A stretch of DNA of 64,000 bases, from positions 13,061,222 through 13,125,221 of the forward strand of contig OX393583.1 in the NCBI GenBank assembly GCA_947652605.1, written 5' to 3'. Of the stretch, positions 32,839-42,700 are shown in pieces. The translations under genes were made by a program, and so were the position numbers. The stretch is from Elmis aenea (Eukaryota > Arthropoda > Insecta > Coleoptera > Elmidae). The notes below the pieces were generated by a model. The model did no database searches. It saw only the letters and a program-made list of their open reading frames with translations, and was not told the DNA's origin. The stretch's first letter is position 1, and each line of letters opens with the position of its first letter.

Positions 32839-34905
32839 GGGGTCTGACTGCTGTTGTCGTGATTTGCTCCGCGTTATATAGCGATGGGTCGCTACGCTCG
32901 GTTGCGTCTTGTCTCGGGTCGGTGATCGTGGATCGTCGCGCTTGGTTTGTTCTTTAGAGCCAGTTGGATCTGGGTTGTCGTTCTGTGGCTTCTTGTGTAA
33001 AGCCAACCGCCAGGTGTTGCTCAATCGGTAGCCATCTTCTCGATTAAAGTTGTTGGGGTTTTTCATAATCTCGATGGACTCCCTGATGACTCTTTGATAG
33101 TAGAAGTCGTTTCTAGCCAATATTTGCACGTTGTTGTAGTCTATTGCATGGTCTATTGCATGGTCTGCTGGTTGCAGTACATGTTCTGCTACCGCCGATC
33201 TGGTTATGTGGCCAAGTCTGCAATCTCTTTGATGTTCTTTGACTCTGCTTGCGATGCTTCTGCCTGTTTGGCCGATGTAGCTTTTTCCGCAGTTGCATTG
33301 AAGTTGATATATGCCTTTCACTTGTAGTTTGGGTAGCGTGTCTTTGTTGGACGGGAGCGCTTGTTCGATTTTCTTGTTTGTGTTGAAGCGCATGCCGATG
33401 TTCTTTTTTGCCAGTAGTCGCTTAATTCTGTCGGTGACGCCTGCGATGTAAGGCAGACAGGCATATTTGGTGAAATCTTGTTTGTCGGTTTTGTTGTGGT
33501 GCTTGGTGGCTTGTCTTATATCTTTCGAGCTGTAACCATTCTTCATTAAGGCTTTTCGTACATGTTGTACTTCGTCTTGTTTGCTGGATTCGTCACAAAT
33601 TTTGTCCGCTCGGTGTAGGAGTGTCTTGATTAGGGACCGTTTTTGTTGAGGGTGGTGGTGAGATGTAGAATGCAGATATCTATCCGTGTGTGTTTTCTTC
33701 CGGTATATTGTGTGTGTTAGTGTGTTGTTGGTGCGTTTTACTAATACGTCTAAGAAGGGTAGGCTACCGTTCTCTTCTATTTCCATGGTAAATCTGATTT
33801 GTGGATGGCGTTCGTTTAGATGGGTGAGGAATTCTTCGAGAGCAGTTCTTCCATGGGGCCATATGGCGAAGGTGTCGTCAACATATCGAAACCAACATTT
33901 CGGTTTCTTGTCACTGGATTCAATGGCTTCTTCTTCGAAGGTTTCCATAAATATATCGGCGATGACTGGAGAAAGTGGTGAGCCCATGGCTGCGCCTTGT
34001 TTTTGTTCATAGAAGTTGCCATTCCATAGGAAATAGGTCGTGTTCAGACATTTTCTTGTCATCTCAGCGATGTCTTCAGGCAGTCCTTGTGGTACAAGTT
34101 TTTTATGGATGATGTCAATAGAATCATTGATAGGTACGTTGGTAAAGAGAGATTCGACATCGAAGCTGACTAATATATCGGTGTGGGTGATGTTCAGTTG
34201 GTGTAGTAATTCCACAAAATGTTCGGAATTTTTCACGAAGCTGCTGGTTTGGCCTGTGTATGGTTGGAGCATGCTTGCTATGTGTTTCGCTAGTTCATAG
34301 GTTGGCGAGCCACAAGTGTTGACAATGGGTCGTAAAGGGTAGCCGGGTTTATGGATTTTCGGTAGACCGTAGAGGCGAGGTGGTACCGTGTCTGAGGGTA
34401 GTAGCCTCCGATGATTTTCTTTAGGGATTGATGATTGCTTTATGATTTTTCTAATTTCTTGTTCGATTTTTGTTGTGGGATCTTTCCTTAGAAGGGTGTA
34501 GTGTTCTGGATCTAATAAGGTTTCTATTTTGTGTTGATAGTCGATCCTGTTCATAATGACCGTAGCGTTTCCTTTGTCGGCTCGTAAGACGATGATGTTG
34601 CGGTTAGTGCTGATGTCTTTTAATGCTCTTTCTTCCTTCTTGGTGATGTTCGGAGAGGGTGGTTTGGATTTAGTTAGGATGCGGCATGTTTCGTGTCTGA
34701 TTTCTTCGGCATCCACAGTAGGTAAGGATCTAATTGCGTTCTCTACTTCCGAGATTATTTTCTCCTTGGGTATCTTGGATGGAGCGATGGCGAAATTTAA
34801 CCCTTTTGATAGTACTTTGGTACATTCATCTGACAGTGGGAAGTCTGATAGGTTAACAACTGTTTTCTGAGTATCTAGTTGTTTATATGTTTGGAAATGC
34901 GGTAA
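32833..34905 (-). CDS. Penelope-like RT with GIY-YIG endonuclease
   Basis: The frame is open for 690 codons from just after a stop at 34906. The N-terminal part (VVNLSDFPLSDE, LSKGLNFAIAPSKIP) is typical of Penelope proteins, whose full length is usually near 800 aa, so the 5' end is probably clipped. Motifs in order: VLRADKGNATVIMNR, PRLYGLPKIHKPGYPLRPIV, VSFDVESLFTNVPI, GAAMGSPLSPVIADI, RYVDDTFAIW (catalytic YVDD) and LPFLDVLVKR. Near the C-terminus is the GIY-YIG nuclease: KGIYQLQCNCGKSYIGQTGR, with ASRVKEHQRDC after it. No stop or frameshift interrupts it. It copies its own RNA and nicks target DNA. It lies inside a hAT MITE. Confidence 0.93.
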   Translation of the reverse strand, partial: LPHFQTYKQLDTQKTVVNLSDFPLSDECTKVLSKGLNFAIAPSKIPKEKIISEVENAIRSLPTVDAEEIRHETCRILTKSKPPSPNITKKEERALKDISTNRNIIVLRADKGNATVIMNRIDYQHKIETLLDPEHYTLLRKDPTTKIEQEIRKIIKQSSIPKENHRRLLPSDTVPPRLYGLPKIHKPGYPLRPIVNTCGSPTYELAKHIASMLQPYTGQTSSFVKNSEHFVELLHQLNITHTDILVSFDVESLFTNVPINDSIDIIHKKLVPQGLPEDIAEMTRKCLNTTYFLWNGNFYEQKQGAAMGSPLSPVIADIFMETFEEEAIESSDKKPKCWFRYVDDTFAIWPHGRTALEEFLTHLNERHPQIRFTMEIEENGSLPFLDVLVKRTNNTLTHTIYRKKTHTDRYLHSTSHHHPQQKRSLIKTLLHRADKICDESSKQDEVQHVRKALMKNGYSSKDIRQATKHHNKTDKQDFTKYACLPYIAGVTDRIKRLLAKKNIGMRFNTNKKIEQALPSNKDTLPKLQVKGIYQLQCNCGKSYIGQTGRSIASRVKEHQRDCRLGHITRSAVAEHVLQPADHAIDHAIDYNNVQILARNDFYYQRVIRESIEIMKNPNNFNREDGYRLSNTWRLALHKKPQNDNPDPTGSKEQTKRDDPRSPTRDKTQPSVATHRYITRSKSRQQQSDPF

Positions 34906-34986
34906 TTATACTTTTAGTCGTTTTCAAATTTTCGGGGGGGATTTGTCCCCCTAATCCCCTCCCTTGCGTACGCCACTGATCTAGGA

Positions 34987-36600
34987 GTTTAATAAAAAAC
35001 AACGTTCATACTTTGAACATTAAGCATCGGAATGTATGTATTTCTCTGTACTAATAATTATTGCTTTGTACGTGTTTTGCATTATTTTAAGTAACTTTTG
35101 AATTGATCAAAAGCAATGTAAATAATGTAATGTATATTATTATAAGTATTAACGTGATAAAGTTGCACAATCTAATCGTATGTAATACCACTAGTGGTGA
35201 AGATTTCTTTGAAAATACTTTTGGGTTTCCATGGATACTTGTTCCAGTTGAAATCATTAAATAAAAAGATAAAGGAAGGAGCGTTATAGCGATACTAAGG
35301 CGTCCAGGTTAGCCTCTCAATATGGCGGATGCATGTTTCCGTTTCTCAGTGGCGTATCTAACATTTTGAAATATGTATTGATAAATGTAAATATTTGCTT
35401 TGTTTTGAATTGAGCCTGTTATTTACTTATTTATTTCTTGTTTCGTGGTTGAGGGAATTAAAAAAACAACAGCATATTTCAATATTTGGATTGTTTATTA
35501 CGAGAGTTAAAAAATATGCTGTACACAAATGCACGTCACTGATATGACATACCAATTTGACAGACCACATCAAATTTTCAATACATGATTACACTACAAA
35601 ATATTAATGTCTACTTACCTATAAAACGTAATCTTTTAATTTTCAACATTTTTTGACCTAGTAAGACTACAAGATCTGCAGCTAACCATTTTAGCACACA
35701 AAACCCTAAATTTCTTGACTGTTTGACCTGTCAAAACCGGCCGCCATCAGAGGCCATTTATGTCGTAATTTCCGTCGCCGCCCAAACGCTTCAGTATAGT
35801 ATTAAAAGCTCCTTCCTTTATCTTTTTATTCAATGGTTGAAATATCACGAAAGCAAATTGCATCAAAAATACCCCGACAGCTCAGCTGGAGGGGTATTTT
35901 TAGATGAAATTTGCTCGAGTGATATTTTGGAACAAGTTTACATGGAAAACGGAAGTATTTTCAAAAAAATCTTTACCACGAGTGGTATTCGAATGAATAT
36001 TCCGCGAATTAAAAAAAACTCGAGGAATCGGTTCCAAACGTATTTATTGCTTTTTAAAGTATTTTGGGGCACATTTGTATATATATTTTTTTCAATATCT
36101 CGTATATTAAACGAAGAAAAACGACCGCTTGTAGTCATTTTGACAAATTTAATTGACATGTTTATGTGTAACTAAGCGTAACTAAGGAGGCCTACTGTGA
36201 AAAATAGACCTAGTCATGGTGTTTTCGCTGAGACACCTCAACTTGCGGTGTCTTCAGCGAGAGTCGTGTCTTATTGGCTGAATAGTATGTTTTGATTGGT
36301 TACTTATGTTATGAGTGGAATATTCATTGTAATTAACTTTATATCGATCGAGTATTTGAATCATTTTGTATATTTGAGTATTTAGGTGCTAAATTTAGCA
36401 TTTTTTCCAGGGAAAATGCGTTTTGGCACAAGTAAAGCGTAAAATATCAATAAGTGGATATTTTTGACACTGTTTATCGTTACGTCATTTTCGGCAATAA
36501 TCGAGAACAAGGGGTCCAAATAGAACCAATAATTCCGAAGCCTAATACCTACAGACTGTGACCAGAATTAGGAAAAAGACCAAATCTTTCAACAATTTTG
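34987..36600. repeat. Palindrome at 35195-35985 and promoter-proximal flank
   Basis: The arms AAAAAGATAAAGGAAGGAGC (about 35266) and GCTCCTTCCTTTATCTTTTT (about 35808) are complementary. Outer arm sequence GAAGATTTCTTTGAAAATAC is mirrored by GTATTTTCAAAAAAATCTT. This is a diverged inverted-repeat element. The 150-codon frame across its right side is not a gene. The rest, to 36600, should contain the promoter and 5' UTR of the sulfotransferase gene, with no motif that I can name. Confidence 0.5.
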
Positions 36601-36626
36601 CTAAACCCGTTTATAGAAATGGACAA

Positions 36627-36749
36627 ATGCAACTGTCTAGAGCTCGTGTTTGGATTCTTAGCTTCCTACTCCTATTATATTTAGCCGGAGTACTACTTCT
36701 TTCTGCTGTTACGCTTCATGAACCACGACATAATGGACAAAATAAAAAG
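36627..36749 (+). CDS. Sulfotransferase exon 1: membrane anchor
   Basis: Encodes MQLSRARVW, then a transmembrane segment [19 protein letters not shown] and a lumenal stub ending NGQNKK. The donor is AAG|GTACGT in phase 0. The frame is open upstream to an ATG at 36558 (MTRIRKKTKS), giving 23 more basic residues. I prefer 36627 because the anchor then sits close to the N-terminus, but either may be used. Confidence 0.75.
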
Positions 36750-39700
36750 GTACGTTTATTTATAACTTTGCGTTTGATTAAATTAAAATTGATTAATAAT
36801 TGTGAGACATTTAACAAACCCAGAATAAAGTAATACAAAATTAAATAATTTAGTGAAGAGTGTTACCAATGATCGATCATCTACCCTTTTCAAAAAAGCA
36901 GGAAGTTTAAACAAAAAAAAAGCAGGGATAAAATAGTACAAACTAGAAGATATTTCAAAAATAATATAAAACTATTTACACTGAATTTTCAAATTGACTT
37001 CCATCATTTGCAACACCTAATTCACATCTCATTGAAACACTCTGAACTGCGTTGTATATACAGGGTGCAAACTTTAACTCAGTGGTTTCCAACCTGTGGG
37101 TCGCGCCCCCCTAGGGGGGCGCGAGACTATTGCAAGGGGGGCGCGCAGCTGTTACCAAAATATCATTTTTAAATACAAACTAAAAGAACTTTCTTTATAC
37201 AGAATATGGTGTATTGTTTTGTAGTTCATTAAATAATTCTTATTTACTAGAACAGTATTAATGAAATTAGATTGTAACGAAAAGTGAGGGGGGCGCAAAA
37301 AAATTTTTATGAAAAAGGGGGGCGGAGGTACAAAAAGGTTGGAAACCACTGCTTTAACTGGAATAAATTCTGTAACTTGGGAATACAGTATATCGGTAAA
37401 ACCTGCGAAAACACGTCGATTTTAGTTTTTCGCCGGATACATTATAGCAGTATTGCTTTTGGGATATCTTCATCCAGAGGGGTGCAACAACCCGTAATAA
37501 TTTTTTTTTTAAATGTAAGGATATGTCGAGTGGCATATCGTTGGAAAGCTCATTTAGAGAGGAATACAATGCATGTTTTATTTTCGAAAAATTCCAAGAG
37601 GTTAGGTGTTAACAAAATAAAAATATAAATATTCTATTAACCATTCTTCTGTAAATACTCTTTGAACTTATTCTAATTAGCTTCAGTTCTAGTTTGTTTA
37701 AACAATTCAATTTTAAATTTTTATTTTATTTTATGTAAGACACAGTTGTGAACGAACTGTCTAATTAAACAGTGGTATCAAAATTTACAATTTAACGTTC
37801 GTCCTTATTATTATAAAATTAAAGATGATGAAATATTTTAACGCCTTTGCGTTATTTATTTTGTAATGTTTGATAAATACTAATCAATATTTTAAACGTT
37901 TTTGTAATAATTGTTTTGTTGTTTTAACTTTTTCTAATAGTAACAACAAAAAAAGCATTAAGCCGCAACCGGAACTGAACCGTTTTCGCCAAACCGGTAC
38001 CGATTTATTATAACCGAAAAGTTAGAATTTATCGAACCTGTAACCGTAACTGAACCGTTATTCTTTGCGGTTCAGGTTCCTATTTTTCACCCTGCTTTTA
38101 GTTCTTTGACCGTAATAGGCTGGCGACATACTTGCGGGTGAACCGGTGCGGGAAAAGTAGCAATCTGCGACGTAAGTTTTGTAACTCACACGTTGTTATG
38201 GCCGAAGACAAACAAAGACACAAACAATGAGTCGCATTCCGTACGGGCGCATTACTAGTACATTGCGGGTAAATTTACGAACGCAGCAAGTGCGATAGCA
38301 TTGCGGGCAGCTGCAGATCCAAATGCAAGCATATAACAACGTGTGATGTGCCGGTATGCAATGTGACTCATTGTTTGTGTCTTTGTTTGTCTTCGGCCAT
38401 AACAACGTGTGAGTTACAAAACTTACGTCGCAGATTGCTACTTTTCCCGCACCGGTTCACCCGCAAGTATGTCGCCAGCCATAATAGAGCCACAGCACAA
38501 TCTGTTTCTATAAAATGTTTTGTAAAAATGAGAATATTAAACGATTGTTCAGTCAATATCTCCAAATCGATAAAAATGACATTACTTGTTTCCACCTAAC
38601 ACCTTTCAATTATAATTCAAAAATAATTAAGTAAGTATATTTAACCAATATCTACAAAAATAATCCATAAAGTCGTGTGCTAAGATGAGAGTTCAAAAAT
38701 ATTTAAGTTCCTGTCGCCCAGTTGACCGTCGCCCAGTTGACCGTCGCCCAGTTAGCGTCGCCCAGTTGGCGTCGCCCAGTTGACCGTGTCTGTCCTGGAG
38801 CGCCAAATTCAAATTTTAAACTTATAATCTACTACAAAACAGTATAAACATATTGGACCAATAATATATTAACATTGAATTTTCCGATATTAACTGTTCA
38901 TTAAAAAACGTGAAAAAGCTCATATTGGCTAAATGTTGCCAGATAATATACGGTAAATATATTTTGTTTATGTCTAGCCAATAAAAATAAATTGGAAATA
39001 ATCATCAAACAATATAAACATATTGGACCAATAACATATTAATATTGAATTTTCTGATATTGGTGATGCATTAAAAACTGAAACTGTAACAATATTTGGC
39101 CAATATTACCCCAATATTATTGCGGACACGGTTAACTGGGCGACGGTCAACTGGGCGACAGGAACTTAAACATTTTTGAACTCTCATCTTAGCACACGAT
39201 TTTACTGATTGTTTTTGTAAATATTGGTTAAATATACTTACTTAATTTTGTAGAACTATATCGAACATCGAAATTTGTAGAATCATTTACGAAAGATATG
39301 ATCAAAAAACGTGGTCCAAAAATAATTTAAAAATGAAGAAGTACAATTGCACAATATTAGAATAAAGAGAAAAATACAGTTTTTCATTCATTTATCAATA
39401 TTATTTTGTAATTAATAAACATATTTACATTAAAACAAAAAAGTATATGACATTGGAATAACTAATTATTATAGATTAAATGAAATCATTTTTTACATTC
39501 ATTGATTAAAACTCATTTTCAATAATATGGTCCATAGTAAAATAAAGTTTGGTTGATGCAGCTCTATGAACAAAAAAACAGTAGACTTTAAACTCTTTAA
39601 GATCGAATTGTAAAGATATAATAAAAATTGACATTCCTTGTTTTTACCTAACACCTTTTAATTAATGTTATAAGCAGTACCTCGTAGATAGTCTATTAGC

Positions 39701-42700
39701 TGGGAAACTGAATAATATATCAAGTAAATGATGTCATTTATTAATATTATTTTGTAACTAACAAACATATTAACAAATATCAAATATATACCGGGTGTTT
39801 GAAATTTAAGTTTAAATGTGGAAATCTCGCGTATAATAACATCTAGAGTTTAGGTTTAAATTTGATATAGTAACTTACTTTGGTGCTCGTTAATAATTCG
39901 AAAAGAAATTTGAAATATCTAATAGACTATTTACGAGTATTGCTTATAACATGATTTATAATTTTAAAAAAAAAAATGTTGTTTTGAATCTTATATATTC
40001 TACAAATTTCGATGTACGATATAGAAATACAAAATGAAGTAAGTATCATATTTAACCAATATTTACAAAAACAATCAGTAAAATCGTGTGCTAAGATGAG
40101 AGTTCAAAAAATGTTTAAGTTCCTGTCGCCCAGTTGACCGTCGCTCAGTTGGCACGTCGCCCAATTGACCGTCGCCCAGTTGACCGTCGCCCAGTTGACC
40201 GTCACCCAGTTGTCGCGTACCGATATTATTGTGCTACTTGGGAAGCGAGATCCCTATGTTTAAACTCAAATCTCACACATAGCGTTTTTGCAAAAACTGT
40301 TTATTTATTTTTGATTTCATTGCACACTGTACTAAATGTTATTAAACAATCAGGTCGAAATGACAGGTTTTTAGTCTTAAACGCTCCTGTCGAGCCGGTA
40401 TTCACGTGAAATACATTAAGCATTTACAGTTAGATTTCATTCTTGGTACTCAGTAGAAACGGACTTTCAACTACGCGAATTTGGGACTCGCCAGCAACGT
40501 GTGGTGCTTACACTGGTGTTAAAAAGTTACAGAATAAACGTGCTGAAGTACTTTTAAAAATTGATTGTAGCTCCTTTCATACCTACTTAAGAATAATTCA
40601 TCTAATTTAAGCAAACCTGTAGGGGAAGGCGGGGCAGAACGGAACCACGGGGCAAAACGGACCACTGCTTATTTTTTAATTGTACCGTGGCACTATCTAA
40701 GAAAACTTTTAGGAACTATTAAGTAAGGCATAACAAACAGACTGACGATATTTTTGTCATTCTGGATAAGCGTATTCGCACGTGTCCCGTATTTGCTTGT
40801 GTTATCGTTCTGTGTTGTAATTGGTTGTCATCATAATATGCAAAGTAAGCAAAAACTTTAATTTTATTACATTTTTTCTTGATATATCCTTAAAGGTTTA
40901 GAAATTAAAAACTCTGGATTTACAGGACGGTTTTTATTGATTTTGGTTAAAAATCCGACGTTTCGCACTTAATGTTTTTAAGGCTTCTTCAAGGGCTGAA
41001 AACAAATGTGATTACAAATTTCATTTATAAAACTATTCTTAACATGACTTGAAACGATTAAATATAAATAACATAAATTTTAAATACTAGATACAAGTTA
41101 CAAATTAGATTGAAACAATTATACAATAAAAATACTTACAATTTTAACAATATTCATTGAAAATTGACAATGCTAACATGGTGCACATAACCATTTGCTT
41201 TTGAATGTGTAGAACAATTCGAAAGTCAAAAATAACAGTGATACAGTCGCACTAATTTATTGTAAAATGTAAACAGTCTTTTCATTAAAAGGATTTTATG
41301 TGTAAAAATGTAAATTAAAACGGATAACATAAAATTTTAAAAACAAACAATTCAATTAATTATTTAGAAGTGACATTACACAGAGACAAAAATAATAGAA
41401 CAATTTACACCAATTGGTATAAAAAAAGTAGTAAAAAAAAAAAAAAAAGTAGTAAATCTACCAGATTGTTGAATTTTCACTCCCACCATCCCATCCACCA
41501 AAAATTAAATATCATTAAAAATATAAGAAGAAGAATCGAAACATTATCGGATGATAGATTTCATGCCATAAATTTTAACAAGGCAAAAACATTTTTAATA
41601 CAAAATAATTACCCCCTAAAGATCATTAACAAATACCTAATAAATAATAATAATAACATAACAACAACAAACATTTCAAAATCATTAAATCCTGTAAAAT
41701 TCTACAAAATTCCATATGTAAAAATTCTTTCAGAAAATTTATCATCCATTTTAAAACACCATAATATTCAATTAGTGTATAAAAATCAATTTACCCTACA
41801 ATCAGTGTATACAAAATTAAAAGATCCTACAAATAAAATTTTAAAAAACAATTTAATATATAGCTGCTCCTGTGATCAATGCAATACCATATACATAGGA
41901 CAGACCAAACAAACATTACGAAATAGAATGTATGGTCACAAAAGCGATGTTAAAAAATTGAAAGACAATTTAAATTTGAATAATAATAACAAAAATATTC
42001 CAACAACCACTAGCTTAACAGAACACATGTTAAATATCAATCACAATTTCAATTTAAATGACGTTAAGATTGTTCACCACGAAGAAAATTTGTTTAAAAG
42101 ACTTATAGCTGAAAGTATTTATATTAATGTAAACAAAAATGCATGTAATGACAGATCTGACATTGATAACATATGTCAAAAGACTTACAAATTACTTTTT
42201 GATATCTGTAACCAAAACAGTTTAATAATTAAATAATACATTCCTTTAATAACATTACTCCAAATAATCTTAATTTCAAAAGTAGTTTTCAATAAAATTT
42301 GAAGTTGTGTTAAACCAACTTAGGACATCTACTAATTAATTAAAAAATTATTGGTCCACATAGTTCAGTTTCCCCCCTTTCTGTAAAACTGTTATAAAAT
42401 GTTACTGGTGTTGAACCTGACTATTGTACGTAAAATTTTTAAAGTGTTTGCTTTTGTGTCTGTCTTTTTTAAAATTTTATGTTATCCGTTTTAATTTACA
42501 TTTTTACACATAAAATCCTTTTTTTAATGAAAAGACTGTTTACATTTTACAATAAATTAGTGCGACTGTATCACTGTTATTTTTGACTTTCGAATTGTTC
42601 TACACATTCAAAAAACAAATGGTTATGTGCACCATGTTAGCATTGTCAATTTTCAATGAATATTGTTAAAATTGTAAGTATTTTTATTGTATAATTGTTT

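Larger units (their letters stand above)
32446..34978. mobile_element. hAT derivative (CAGTGGCGTACGCAG) carrying a Penelope element
   Basis: It has a perfect 8-bp duplication ATCTAGGA (32438-32445 and 34979-34986). The ends are CAGTGGCGTACGCAG and TTGCGTACGCCACTG. The hAT sequence is a short MITE; about 2.2 kb of its length is an inserted Penelope-like retroelement on the minus strand. Confidence 0.88.

Noticed and set aside
35723..36175. 150-codon frame
   Set aside because: Runs over the right arm of a diverged palindrome and ends in AT-rich flank; no family features.
36558..36626. Upstream ATG as sulfotransferase start
   Set aside because: Not excluded, but 23 extra basic residues before the anchor are less typical; kept as an alternative.
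38690..38790. CRISPR-like short direct repeats GTCGCCCAGTTGACC
   Set aside because: No unique spacers; the units are the terminal arrays of a Foldback-like transposon.
24851..38790. Left and right Foldback halves as ends of one 14-kb composite
   Set aside because: The 9-bp flanks outside the two halves do not match, so they are separate truncated copies.
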